From assembly GCA_002352045.1 (NCBI GenBank), contig DEHT01000062.1:910-40532 (forward strand): a stretch of DNA of 39,623 nucleotides. The letters are read 5' to 3'. Position 1 is the stretch's first letter. Each line of letters starts with the position of its first letter. Shown piece by piece: positions 25,092-33,410 of the stretch. A program made the translations under genes and the position numbers. The notes under the pieces were generated by a model that saw nothing but the letters and a program-made list of their open reading frames with translations, was not told the DNA's origin and ran no database searches. This stretch comes from Chitinophagaceae bacterium UBA2793. GTDB taxonomy: Bacteria > Bacteroidota > Bacteroidia > Chitinophagales > Chitinophagaceae.

Positions 25092-26159
25092 ATGATACGC
25101 TTATTACTTTTCTACTTTTGTTGTTTCTATTCAAGTAGTCTTTTTTCACAGGCTTTACAAGGTAAAATTATAGATGCCGAAACGGGAAAGGCGCTTTCTG
25201 GCGCAAGCATCTATATCAACAACACTTCTATTGGTACCATGAGCGACTCCACAGGCTCATTTCAAATTCTCAACCCGGTTAATGGTGATTTAATAGCGTC
25301 TTATATTGGCTACGAAAGAACAATTACTCCAATCCAAATACTCAATTTCAGCGATAAAAATTTTCTTTTACAACTATACAAAAAACAACAAAGCCTGGAG
25401 GAAGTGTTGCTGATAAACGATGCTACCAGGGCTAAATACCTTTCCTATGTAAAAAAAATTTTATTGGGAAAAACGGAAGAAGCTGTTCACTGCAGAATTG
25501 AAAATTTAAAAGATGTATATTTCGTAAGTTCCAAAGACGGGGATGAATTTATTACTGCACGAGCAGAAAAACCACTGAAGATTTACAACAAAAAATTGGG
25601 GTATAATATACAATTCGACCTGGTAGATTTTGAATACAATCCCTATAATGGATCATATTCCTATTATGGCTTCACCGTTTTTGAGAATCTGGGCAATTCT
25701 AAAAAACATCTCAAATTCCGAGAGAACAGTTATTATGGAAGTGAGCTACAATTTTTCCGATCTGTAATTTCAGATAGCCTTATTGAAAATGGTTTCACAG
25801 TATGGAATATTGTTGCTGACAGCAGCAGCAAAGGCTATGGAAATTACAAAACAATTACTGAGCCGTTCAATAGATTTAAATTGTTGAAAAAAGATACTAC
25901 AGATGGCCTTTATCAATTGTACTGGAATGTTGAATTAAGAATAGTATATAATAAAAAACTCAATGTTTTCTTAAATCGTGAAAGCTTTAGCCCCTTAATA
26001 TTGCATGGTAACATTTCCCGCTTAGAGAAAGTGACTAAGTATATTTTAATTGACAAATATGGTTATGTAATAAATCCTATGCATCTTTATAAATCGGGCT
26101 ATTGGTCGATGTATAGTTTGGCCAATATGCTGCCTTTTGACTATCAACCATCACCATGA
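25092..26159 (+). CDS. Secreted protein with N-terminal CarboxypepD_reg-like domain
   Basis: A 355-residue exported protein: signal peptide over 1-20 (MIRLLLFYFCCFYSSSLFSQ), a carboxypeptidase-regulatory-like beta sandwich (about 21-95: GKIIDAETGKALSGASIYINNTSIGTMSDSTGSFQI), then ~260 residues of strand-rich sequence with no known motif. Similar envelope proteins are frequent in Bacteroidota and are usually annotated only by the N-terminal domain. Its stop overlaps the ispE start by four bases (ATGA), implying coupled translation, but a link with isoprenoid synthesis is not implied by that alone. Confidence 0.8.
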   Translation: MIRLLLFYFCCFYSSSLFSQALQGKIIDAETGKALSGASIYINNTSIGTMSDSTGSFQILNPVNGDLIASYIGYERTITPIQILNFSDKNFLLQLYKKQQSLEEVLLINDATRAKYLSYVKKILLGKTEEAVHCRIENLKDVYFVSSKDGDEFITARAEKPLKIYNKKLGYNIQFDLVDFEYNPYNGSYSYYGFTVFENLGNSKKHLKFRENSYYGSELQFFRSVISDSLIENGFTVWNIVADSSSKGYGNYKTITEPFNRFKLLKKDTTDGLYQLYWNVELRIVYNKKLNVFLNRESFSPLILHGNISRLEKVTKYILIDKYGYVINPMHLYKSGYWSMYSLANMLPFDYQPSP

Positions 26160-26971
26160 TTAGTTTTCCGAATTGTAAAATAAATATTGGATTAAATATA
26201 TTGTCCAAAAGAGAAGATGGCTATCACAATCTTCAAACCATTTTTTATCCCATAGCCATTCATGATGCAGTTGAAATTATTGAATCAAAAAATGAAATCC
26301 CGGTTAGTTACAGCCATAGCGGCATCGAAATTTTTAGCAAGCCCGAAAATAATCTTTGCATAAAAGCCTATCATTTATTAAAAAAAGATTTTCCTTTTTT
26401 GCCCAATATTAAAATGCACCTGCACAAAAACATACCCATGGGTGCAGGGCTGGGCGGAGGTTCTGCCGATGCTGCCTTTGTTTTACTATTGCTCAACCAT
26501 AAATTTGAATTAGGCTTATCGCAACCACAATTAATGGATTATGCCCTACTCCTGGGCAGCGACTGCCCTTTCTTTATTTTAAATAAACCCTGCTTTGCTA
26601 CCGGGCGTGGAGAAATAATGGAACCTATAGAACTGAATTTATCGAATCACAAAATAGCCATTGTTAATCCGGGTATTCATGTAAATACCGGCCTGGCTTT
26701 TAAAAACATTTCGGTAGGAGAAAATACAGTTGATTTAAAAAATTTAATTCAACAACCCATTGATACCTGGAAAAATTCCATTATCAACGATTTTGAGAAA
26801 CCTGTTTTTACGCAACATCCATCCATTGCTGCTCTAAAACAGGAGTTGTATAGCAAGGGCGCATTGTATGCCTCCATGAGCGGCAGCGGAAGTACTGTTT
26901 TTGGTATTTTCGAAAAAGATAAATTGTCCAATTTCAACTTTCCCAATCATTACTTTTTTCGCTGGATTTAA
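26156..26971 (+). CDS. ispE: 4-diphosphocytidyl-2-C-methyl-D-erythritol kinase
   Basis: A 271-residue GHMP kinase of the MEP isoprenoid pathway, phosphorylating CDP-methylerythritol on the 2-OH. The N-terminal CKINIGL with catalytic K8, the glycine-rich ATP loop PMGAGLGGGSADAA (94-107), and GSDCPFF with D136 are all present; MSGSGSTVFGIF is the third GHMP motif. Start ATG overlaps the preceding stop. Length is on the short side of normal, with all motifs kept. A terminator lies downstream at 27076-27102. Confidence 0.96.
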   Translation: MISFPNCKINIGLNILSKREDGYHNLQTIFYPIAIHDAVEIIESKNEIPVSYSHSGIEIFSKPENNLCIKAYHLLKKDFPFLPNIKMHLHKNIPMGAGLGGGSADAAFVLLLLNHKFELGLSQPQLMDYALLLGSDCPFFILNKPCFATGRGEIMEPIELNLSNHKIAIVNPGIHVNTGLAFKNISVGENTVDLKNLIQQPIDTWKNSIINDFEKPVFTQHPSIAALKQELYSKGALYASMSGSGSTVFGIFEKDKLSNFNFPNHYFFRWI

Positions 26972-27075
26972 AAGCTTAGCTTTGGCCTATCAAAGCACAT
27001 TTGAACATATCAATTCTTTGCAGCAATCTCGATTTGTTGAATCATTAACACTATCGGAAAGATGATTCTTTCCTA

Positions 27076-27102
27076 CTCTTGCTTAAGAGCTCTTTTTTTT
27101 TT
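27076..27102 (+). terminator. Terminator-like hairpin between ispE and ornithine aminotransferase
   Basis: CTCTT (27076-27080), loop GCTT, AAGAG (27085-27089), then a run of T broken once by C. It lies 26 bases before the next ATG, so it may also act as a leader attenuator. Confidence 0.6.
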
Positions 27103-27127
27103 CAATTACTACTTTAAACAGAATGAT

Positions 27128-28375
27128 ATGCAAAACATTGAAGGCCTTAGTGCCAATACACAACATTTTATAGCATTGGAAGAAAAATATGGCGCACACA
27201 ATTATCACCCGCTTCCGGTGGTTTTAAAAAAAGGGGAAGGTGTTTTTATGTGGGATGTTGATGATAAAAAATACTACGACTTCCTAAGTGGATATTCTGC
27301 CATTAACCAGGGGCACTGTCATCCTAAAATAGTTGCAGCACTGGTAGAACAAGCTCAAACGCTCACCCTTACTTCAAGAGCATTTTACAATAATTTATTG
27401 GGTGAATATGAACAATTCATGCAACAATATTTTGGGTACGATAAATTGTTGCCCGTAAACACAGGTGTAGAAGCAGTAGAAACTGCTTTAAAAATTAGTC
27501 GTAAATGGGGCTACATCAATAAAGACATTACGGAAAATGAGGCAAGAATTATTGTATGCGCTTCAAATTTTCATGGCCGTACTATTTCTGTTGTTTCTTA
27601 CAGCTCCGACCCTACTGCAACCAAAGATTTCGGACCATTTACACCTGGCTTTGAAGCCATTCCTTACAACGATTTGGTTGCATTAGAAAATGCTTTGCAA
27701 GATAAAAATGTTTGTGCATTTTTATTTGAACCCATACAGGGCGAAGCAGGCGTGGTAGTTCCAGATGAAGGTTATTACAAAGGCATTCGCTCTTTGTGCA
27801 ACAAGTACAATGTATTGATGGTGGCCGATGAAATACAAACCGGCCTTTGCCGAACCGGAACAATGCTGGCTTGTGATGCAGAACAGGTAAGGCCCGATGT
27901 AGTAATACTTGGCAAAGCATTAAGTGGAGGAGTATTACCGGCAAGTGCTGTATTGGCCGATGATGCTGTAATGATGAACATAAAACCCGGAGAACATGGC
28001 AGCACATACGGCGGCAACCCCCTGGCTTGTAAAGTAGCAATGGCGGCATTAACGGTTTTAAAAGAAGAAAACATGGCCGCCAATGCTGCAGCAATGGGAA
28101 CTTTATTAAGAGATGAATTGGCAAAATTAAACTCACCCTATATTTCTATTATTAGAGGCCGTGGTTTACTCAATGCAATTGTAATAAAACATCACAACCC
28201 CGATGCTGCATGGGATCTTTGCATGGCCATGAAAGAAAATGGATTGCTGGCCAAGCCAACACATGGAGATAAGATAAGGTTTGCGCCTCCCCTCACTATT
28301 ACAGCAGCACAGGTAAAAGAAGCCGTAAGTATAATTGGAAAAAGTTTAGAACAGCTTGCTTTACTATCTAAATAA
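27128..28375 (+). CDS. rocD: Ornithine--oxo-acid transaminase
   Basis: A 415-residue class-III PLP aminotransferase that moves the delta-amino group of ornithine to 2-oxoglutarate, giving glutamate semialdehyde. ATG 27128 is preferred: the longer frame from 27062 would translate a terminator hairpin and gives a non-homologous hydrophobic leader. Features: FLSGYSAINQGHCHPKI, the VNTGVEAVETALK cofactor-binding segment, NFHGRTISV, LFEPIQGEAGV, VADEIQTGLCRTG, and K263 in LGKALSGG as the PLP lysine. No arginase or other arginine gene is next to it. Confidence 0.93.
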   Translation: MQNIEGLSANTQHFIALEEKYGAHNYHPLPVVLKKGEGVFMWDVDDKKYYDFLSGYSAINQGHCHPKIVAALVEQAQTLTLTSRAFYNNLLGEYEQFMQQYFGYDKLLPVNTGVEAVETALKISRKWGYINKDITENEARIIVCASNFHGRTISVVSYSSDPTATKDFGPFTPGFEAIPYNDLVALENALQDKNVCAFLFEPIQGEAGVVVPDEGYYKGIRSLCNKYNVLMVADEIQTGLCRTGTMLACDAEQVRPDVVILGKALSGGVLPASAVLADDAVMMNIKPGEHGSTYGGNPLACKVAMAALTVLKEENMAANAAAMGTLLRDELAKLNSPYISIIRGRGLLNAIVIKHHNPDAAWDLCMAMKENGLLAKPTHGDKIRFAPPLTITAAQVKEAVSIIGKSLEQLALLSK

Positions 28376-28384
28376 TTTTGCAAC

Positions 28385-29050
28385 ATGCAAAAAATGAAAA
28401 ACAATATTTGGAAGCAGGCTGTAGTGGGTATTAGCGATGGCATTATTATTTCATTAGCCTTTAGTACTGCCATTGCATTTACTTATGGCGATAACAGACC
28501 GGTGTTTATTACAACCTTATCTATAGCAATATTGGGCGGTATTGTAATGAGCATTGGCGGATTTTATGCAGCCAGGTTTAGAATGGAAAGTTTAACCATT
28601 CATTCGGAGGAAGAACAAAAGCAATTAGAAAAAGAAGAAACCGAAAAAACCATTGCATTGTTTAAAAAACTAAACCTGGGTGAGGATATGCAAAACCAGG
28701 CTGCCTTTGAAATAGAAAAAGACAGTACAGAATGGAAAGCTTTTTTGCAAAAGAATCAGCAGCCTTTTGAATTACCCGATAAAAAACAACTGCCTTCTTC
28801 GGCTCTTATCATTGGATTCTCTTTTTTTGCAGGGGCATTATTGCCCTTACCGGCTTACCTTTTTATTGCAGATATACACAAAGCAATTCAATACGCTGTG
28901 GCAGCTACATTAATATTGCTGTCAATAGTGGGTTACATTAAAAGCAGCATCAACGGTGAGCATAAACTGTGGGGGAGCGCCAGACTTTTATTATTAGGAG
29001 CTGTTGCCACCGCATGTACCTGCTGGGTTGCAAAAATTTTTATAACCTAA
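28385..29050 (+). CDS. VIT1/CCC1-family membrane protein
   Basis: A 221-residue integral membrane protein. Two membrane helices lie at about 20-70 (SDGIIISLAFSTAIAF, ILGGIVMSIGGFYAARF), then a hydrophilic acidic middle (70-140: EEEQKQLEKEETEKT), then three helices (140-220). The SDG-start, GG-x-x-x-A-x-R spacing and acidic metal-binding middle fit the vacuolar-iron-transporter (VIT1/CCC1) family, which moves Fe or Mn in exchange for protons. It is 10 bases downstream of rocD and probably co-transcribed. Transported ion is a guess. It meets mgsA tail to tail with only 5 bases between stops. Confidence 0.75.
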   Translation: MQKMKNNIWKQAVVGISDGIIISLAFSTAIAFTYGDNRPVFITTLSIAILGGIVMSIGGFYAARFRMESLTIHSEEEQKQLEKEETEKTIALFKKLNLGEDMQNQAAFEIEKDSTEWKAFLQKNQQPFELPDKKQLPSSALIIGFSFFAGALLPLPAYLFIADIHKAIQYAVAATLILLSIVGYIKSSINGEHKLWGSARLLLLGAVATACTCWVAKIFIT

Positions 29051-29055
29051 TTCTA

Positions 29056-29511
29056 TCACTCAACCTTTCGTTTTAAATAAGCAGAATAATCGGGCAAAAT
29101 GGTTTCATAGCTTTCTTGCATAAGCGGTGAGGTAACTATAAAATCGGCGGTGGCTCTATCGCAAGCCAATAATATATTCCAGGCTACACCCAGGCGTAAC
29201 AATGCTTTTACATCACTATCATGCGGCTGTGCTTCCATGGGATCCCAAAAAAAAATGAGTATATCAATTTTACCTTCTGCAATCATAGCTCCTATTTGTT
29301 GATCGCCGCCTAGTGGGCCACTCAACACTTTTTTAACCGGCCTCTCTAATTCGGCTTCCAATATTGTACCGGTAGTACCGGTTGCAATCAACTCATGCCG
29401 GGCTAAATAGGTTTTATTATAAATTGCCCATTCCATTAATTCTGCTTTTTTATGGTCGTGTGCTACCAGGGCAATGGTTTTTATTTGAGGGAATAATCTT
29501 TTTTGTATCAT
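29056..29511 (-). CDS. mgsA: Methylglyoxal synthase
   Basis: A 151-residue enzyme that converts dihydroxyacetone phosphate to methylglyoxal and phosphate, a bypass of lower glycolysis when phosphate is short. IALVAHDHKK at the start, the ATGTTG phosphate-binding loop, SGPLGGDQQIGAMIA with the catalytic aspartate, and DILIFFWDPMEAQPHDSDVKALLRL are all diagnostic. Length is the family norm. It lies downstream of the methyltransferase, separated by a strong palindrome. Confidence 0.96.
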   Translation of the reverse strand: MIQKRLFPQIKTIALVAHDHKKAELMEWAIYNKTYLARHELIATGTTGTILEAELERPVKKVLSGPLGGDQQIGAMIAEGKIDILIFFWDPMEAQPHDSDVKALLRLGVAWNILLACDRATADFIVTSPLMQESYETILPDYSAYLKRKVE

Positions 29512-29551
29512 AAATGTCTGTATTTTTTTATTCGATATTGTTTAGGATAAA

Positions 29552-29589
29552 TTTGAATTGCCCCGACCTAAAGGTCGGGGCAATTCAAA
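29552..29589. repeat. Perfect palindrome, 17-18 bp stem (dispersed repeat core)
   Basis: TTTGAATTGCCCCGACC pairs with its inverted copy around a CTAAAG centre. The central 22 bases (29561-29582) recur exactly at 36273-36294. It lies between the methyltransferase stop and mgsA and could act as a terminator in either direction, though T tracts are weak. Confidence 0.85.
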
Positions 29590-29591
29590 AA

Positions 29592-30191
29592 TCAAATTCC
29601 CTTTTGCATTAAAACAAATAATTCTGTGCCTGCCCTGGGACTAATTGAATTTTTGCAATCTGTCAAATACTTTATATTTAGCAATGGAGAAAATAATTTT
29701 TCATATTCTTTGCTGCTTCCACCAAACGGAGGCCCTCCATCAAATGTTCTATTAAATAATAAACCTACCAATTTACCATTGGGTTTAAGCAATTGATTTA
29801 TTTTATTTGCATAAGCTGAGCGTAAATTTGGTTCTATTGCACAAAAAAAAGTTTGCTCTACAATTAAATCAAATGGCTGCTGAAGGTTAAAAAAGTTATC
29901 ATGAATTACATGCAGTTCTTTTCCATCAAATGCATTTAATCTTCTTTTAATTGCTTCTACCGCATTGGAAGATAAATCAACCACGGTTACATTTTTAAAA
30001 CCACTTTGCAATAAATATTCAGCTTCATAAGCATTGCCACAGCCGGGAATCAAAATGGCTATTTCTTTATTTTGAAGCTGATCAAAATATTCTTTTAAAG
30101 GGGTTGAAACAAAACCAATATCCCACCCGGTTTGGTCGGTTTTATATCGGTTGTTCCAATATTGCTCATCTAACTGTACTGCTTTACTCAT
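29592..30191 (-). CDS. SAM-dependent methyltransferase, TPMT-like
   Basis: A 199-residue class-I methyltransferase. YWNNRYKTDQTGWDIG (11-26) and the cofactor loop ILIPGCGNAYEAEYL, then VVDLSSNAVEAIKRR, fit the thiopurine S-methyltransferase-like/halide-thiol methyltransferase group; W in TGWD is typical there. It probably methylates a small thiol, selenium or tellurium compound, or halide, but the substrate cannot be read. Its ATG overlaps the stop of the CDF transporter gene by four bases, so the two are translationally coupled, which may hint at metal or metalloid handling. Confidence 0.85.
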   Translation of the reverse strand: MSKAVQLDEQYWNNRYKTDQTGWDIGFVSTPLKEYFDQLQNKEIAILIPGCGNAYEAEYLLQSGFKNVTVVDLSSNAVEAIKRRLNAFDGKELHVIHDNFFNLQQPFDLIVEQTFFCAIEPNLRSAYANKINQLLKPNGKLVGLLFNRTFDGGPPFGGSSKEYEKLFSPLLNIKYLTDCKNSISPRAGTELFVLMQKGI

Positions 30192-31177
30192 GATTTTGTG
30201 CTATGCCTTTTATTTTTTGAAATATTGTGAATATTCCATTCTATTTTTTCACTAAAAGCAAATTGACGAACAGCGCAATTTTGTTTGTAACAAATTTTAC
30301 AACTATTCTCCATGCAGGCATCGGAATGAACAAACAATTCAACCGACTCGCCGTATTTGTTTTTTACCAATGCTGCTAAATTATCCACTTCCTGGTGTGC
30401 TTCTATTACATTAAAATACCAGGGCACAGTAAGATGACAATCGAGATGCAAGGTTGGGCCGTATTTTATAATGCGAAGGTTGTGCAGGTCAATCCAATTT
30501 TCTGTGCGATTTTCATTTAGAGAAAGTACCAGATTGTTCAGCAAATCTTCATCGGCTTCATCCATTATACCTGCCACAGAACTTCTTATAATTTTATACC
30601 CGGTATAAATAAGAATGAATGAAAATAAAATGGCGATAGCACAATCAATCCACCAAATTTTTGTAAAATATAATACTACTAAACCCAAAACAATTCCAAT
30701 AGTGGTATAGGTATCGGAATGCAAATGTTTGCCGCTCGATATTAATGCCAGCGAATTATTTTTTTTACCGGTTCGCAAACAGATGGAACCCAAAACATAA
30801 TTAACCAATGCAGTGGCGGCAACCAATACAATGCCCCAATCCAATTTTATTATAGCCGTTGGTTTTAAAATACTATCCACTGCTTCATAAATAATAAAAA
30901 AGCCTGCTACCAATATCAAGGTTCCTTCTATTGCGGCAGTAATAAATTCAACTTTTCCATGCCCATAAGGATGATCCGCATCCTTTGGTTTGGCAGAAAC
31001 AAACAAACTAAACACACCAATAAATGCTGCCAATACATTCACTATACTTTCCAATGCATCGGTTAAAATAGCTACTGAGCCGGTTACATACCAGGCAAAC
31101 ATTTTTACGGCAAATAGTATAAAAGAAACTACTGCTACCCTTTTCTGCACTTTTAAATTGTATTGAGAAGTTGTCAT
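30188..31177 (-). CDS. Cation diffusion facilitator (CDF) transporter with C-terminal cysteine cluster
   Basis: A 329-residue membrane transporter with about six membrane helices and a cytoplasmic ferredoxin-like C-terminal domain. Within the membrane, D40 (LTDALES) and HxxxD (H151, D155) are the usual metal-site positions; DHPYGHGK (68-75) is the family signature. CDFs export Zn, Fe, Mn or Co in exchange for protons. After the C-terminal domain comes a cysteine pattern C288-x4-C293-x2-C296-x4-C301, unusual for classical CDFs, that could bind metal. It leads an operon with a methyltransferase whose start overlaps its stop. Confidence 0.92.
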   Translation of the reverse strand: MTTSQYNLKVQKRVAVVSFILFAVKMFAWYVTGSVAILTDALESIVNVLAAFIGVFSLFVSAKPKDADHPYGHGKVEFITAAIEGTLILVAGFFIIYEAVDSILKPTAIIKLDWGIVLVAATALVNYVLGSICLRTGKKNNSLALISSGKHLHSDTYTTIGIVLGLVVLYFTKIWWIDCAIAILFSFILIYTGYKIIRSSVAGIMDEADEDLLNNLVLSLNENRTENWIDLHNLRIIKYGPTLHLDCHLTVPWYFNVIEAHQEVDNLAALVKNKYGESVELFVHSDACMENSCKICYKQNCAVRQFAFSEKIEWNIHNISKNKRHSTKS

Positions 31178-31193
31178 GTTTTATATGCTTCAA

Positions 31194-31201
31194 CAAAGAT
31201 A
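31194..31201 (-). promoter_or_regulatory. TAnnTTTG (-7) box for the CDF transporter operon
   Basis: On the minus strand TATCTTTG, 16 bases before the ATG at 31177. Confidence 0.5.
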
Positions 31202-31296
31202 AGGCTCAACTTTAATGAGCTTCCCGTTTTAAAAAAATCTACATTTCAACGCTATTTCTTCAATCAAAAATCCTCCGAAAGCAGTAATAATTCCCT

Positions 31297-31304
31297 TACT
31301 TTTG
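31297..31304 (+). promoter_or_regulatory. TAnnTTTG (-7) box for the acyl-CoA dehydrogenase gene
   Basis: TACTTTTG, 24 bases before ATG 31329. It lies over the in-frame TTG at 31302, which argues against that codon as the start. Confidence 0.5.
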
Positions 31305-31328
31305 TGGCACTTAAAAACAAATTGCTAT

Positions 31329-32483
31329 ATGAATTTTCAACTATCTGAAGAGCACTTGATGATACAGAAAGCGGCGAGGGATTTTGCTCAAACCGAATGT
31401 CTTCCCGGAGTAATTGAAAGGGATGAACAACAAAAATTTCCTAAAGAACAAATTGAAAAATTAGCCGACCTGGGTTTTATGGGCATGATGGTGAAACCGG
31501 AATATGGCGGTAGTGGAATGGATACCATTAGTTATGTATTGGCAATGGAAGAGATAAGTAAAGTAGATGCCAGCGTGAGCGTATGCATGAGCGTAAATAA
31601 TAGCCTGGTTTGCTATGGCCTGCAGGAATATTGCACCGAAGAACAAAAACAACAATATTTAACGCCATTGGCACAAGGCAAAAAAGATGGCGAACTATAC
31701 ATTGGCGCCTTTTTATTGAGCGAACCCGAAGCAGGAAGTGATGCCACATCGCAAAGAACCACCGCTGAAGATAAAGGCGATTATTACTTACTGAATGGTA
31801 CTAAAAACTGGATTACCAATGGCGGCTCTGCCAGTGTGTATTTGGTAATTGCACAAACCGATGTGAGCAAGGGCAGCAAAGGCATCAATGCATTTATTGT
31901 AGAAAAAAACTGGCCGGGTGTGGTAGTGGGTGCAAAAGAAAATAAATTGGGTATTAGAGGCAGCGATACGCATACCATTTTATTCAACGATGTAAAAGTT
32001 CCCAAACAAAATAGAATTGGCGAAGATGGCTTCGGTTTTAAATTTGCCATGAAAACTTTGGCAGGCGGTCGTATTGGTATTGCATCGCAGGCATTGGGTA
32101 TTGCAAGTGGCGCTTATGAACTGGCAAAGGATTACAGCAAACAACGAAAAGCTTTTGGTACCGAAATTATGAACCATCAAATTATTCAATTTAAACTGGC
32201 TGATATGGCTACCAAAATTGAATGTGCAAGATTGCTTTGCCTTAAAGCGGCATTTGAAAAAGACCAACACCAGGATTATACCTTAAGCAGTTCTATGGCA
32301 AAAGTATTTAGCAGCGAAACTGCTATGTGGACTGCAACCGAAGCGGTGCAAATACACGGTGGCTACGGTTTTGTAAAAGAATACCATGTAGAACGTTTGA
32401 TGCGTGACGCTAAAATTACACAGATATACGAAGGAACCAGCGAAGTGCAAAGGATTGTGATTGGGAGAACTATTCTTAAGTAA
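31329..32483 (+). CDS. Acyl-CoA dehydrogenase, short-chain type
   Basis: A 384-residue flavoenzyme introducing the alpha-beta double bond in acyl-CoA thioesters. ATG 31329 gives the family-typical start MNFQLSEEHLMIQKAARDFA. FAD/substrate segments are FLLSEPEAGSDA, NGTKNWITNGG and GIRGSDTH; the C-terminal QIYEGTSEVQRIVI carries the catalytic glutamate in the position seen in short-chain/butyryl-CoA dehydrogenases, and IHGGYGF binds FAD. Chain-length preference is inferred only from this position. Electrons would go to EtfAB, encoded 7 kb upstream. Confidence 0.95.
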   Translation: MNFQLSEEHLMIQKAARDFAQTECLPGVIERDEQQKFPKEQIEKLADLGFMGMMVKPEYGGSGMDTISYVLAMEEISKVDASVSVCMSVNNSLVCYGLQEYCTEEQKQQYLTPLAQGKKDGELYIGAFLLSEPEAGSDATSQRTTAEDKGDYYLLNGTKNWITNGGSASVYLVIAQTDVSKGSKGINAFIVEKNWPGVVVGAKENKLGIRGSDTHTILFNDVKVPKQNRIGEDGFGFKFAMKTLAGGRIGIASQALGIASGAYELAKDYSKQRKAFGTEIMNHQIIQFKLADMATKIECARLLCLKAAFEKDQHQDYTLSSSMAKVFSSETAMWTATEAVQIHGGYGFVKEYHVERLMRDAKITQIYEGTSEVQRIVIGRTILK

Positions 32484-32505
32484 TGTACTGACATGATAAT
32501 TTGAT

Positions 32506-32545
32506 AATGTGTTAATGATATAAATTGTTAGCACATTTTTATTTT
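32506..32545 (+). terminator. Terminator after the acyl-CoA dehydrogenase gene
   Basis: AATGTGTTAA (32506-32515) pairs with TTAGCACATT (32528-32537; one G-T pair), followed by TTTATTTT. Confidence 0.75.
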
Positions 32546-32582
32546 GGCTACACTACACTGTTATGCCATCATCTGCTTTTTG

Positions 32583-32590
32583 TAAATTTG
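32583..32590 (+). promoter_or_regulatory. TAnnTTTG (-7) box for yggS
   Basis: TAAATTTG ends only five bases before ATG 32596, pointing to a leaderless or nearly leaderless transcript. Confidence 0.5.
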
Positions 32591-32595
32591 CGGCA

Positions 32596-33249
32596 ATGAA
32601 TATTAATAAAAAGAAATACACCGAAATAGTTTCATCGCTTTCCAAAAACCAGGTATTGGTGGCTGTTTCAAAAGTACAGCCCATAGAATCCATCAAAGCA
32701 TTGTACCAACTAGGTCATCGGGATTTTGGAGAAAATTATGTTCAGGAATTATTAGCCAAAGAAGCTGCTTTGCCCAAAGATATTCGCTGGCATTTTATTG
32801 GCCATTTGCAAAGCAACAAAGTAAAATACATTGCTCCCTTTGTTCACCTAATTCATGGAGTGGATAGTGAAAGCCTTTTAAAAGAAATAAACAAGCAGGC
32901 CATTAAAAACAACCGGGTAATTGATTGTTTGTTACAGGTACATATTGCAATGGAAGATACAAAGTTTGGGTTCGATGAAAATGAACTTACTCAATTACTC
33001 CTCAAACCCAACAATATAATTCAAGATTTAAAAAGCATACACATTAAAGGCCTAATGGGCATGGCAAGTTTTAGCGATGATGTAAACTTAGTGAGAAGCG
33101 AGTTTAAAAAATTGAAAGAGTTGTACAATAAATTAAATACTTCCTTCTCTATTCTCTCCATGGGTATGAGTGGTGATTACAAAATTGCCCTGGAAGAAGG
33201 CAGTAATATGATTCGGGTAGGCAGTTTAATATTTGGCGCCAGGCAGTAA
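32596..33249 (+). CDS. yggS: YggS/PLPBP-family pyridoxal-phosphate homeostasis protein
   Basis: A 217-residue TIM-barrel PLP-binding protein that buffers free PLP and keeps amino-acid pools balanced; no enzyme activity is established. ATG 32596 is preferred over ATG 32563, which would place the promoter box inside the gene. K26 in LVAVSKVQP is the PLP lysine; GENYVQE, WHFIGHLQSNK, GLMGMAS and SMGMSGDYKIAL with GSLIFG are the conserved blocks. It is monocistronic, flanked by a terminator upstream and a 161-base spacer before tonB in which I see no clear element. Confidence 0.95.
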   Translation: MNINKKKYTEIVSSLSKNQVLVAVSKVQPIESIKALYQLGHRDFGENYVQELLAKEAALPKDIRWHFIGHLQSNKVKYIAPFVHLIHGVDSESLLKEINKQAIKNNRVIDCLLQVHIAMEDTKFGFDENELTQLLLKPNNIIQDLKSIHIKGLMGMASFSDDVNLVRSEFKKLKELYNKLNTSFSILSMGMSGDYKIALEEGSNMIRVGSLIFGARQ

Positions 33250-33410
33250 CATCAGAATAAATAGATATTTTTTTTGCTCGTATATTTTTAAAATTCCGGT
33301 TGCAGGTGAATAAGTATCAAACGAAAGGAAAGAAATTTTGATTTGTTAATTTTATAGGCATTGTGTATTGATGCTGCCAACTGCATCATCTATTTATATA
33401 ACTTTATACT

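Noticed and set aside
27639..28136. 165-codon open frame on the minus strand
   Set aside because: Lies wholly inside rocD, in antisense; composition is Leu/His/Pro/Cys-rich low-quality sequence with no domain.
33369..33387. Hairpin GATGC/GCATC upstream of the tonB-like gene
   Set aside because: Only 5 bp with an 8-base loop and no T tract; expected by chance in A/T-rich spacer.
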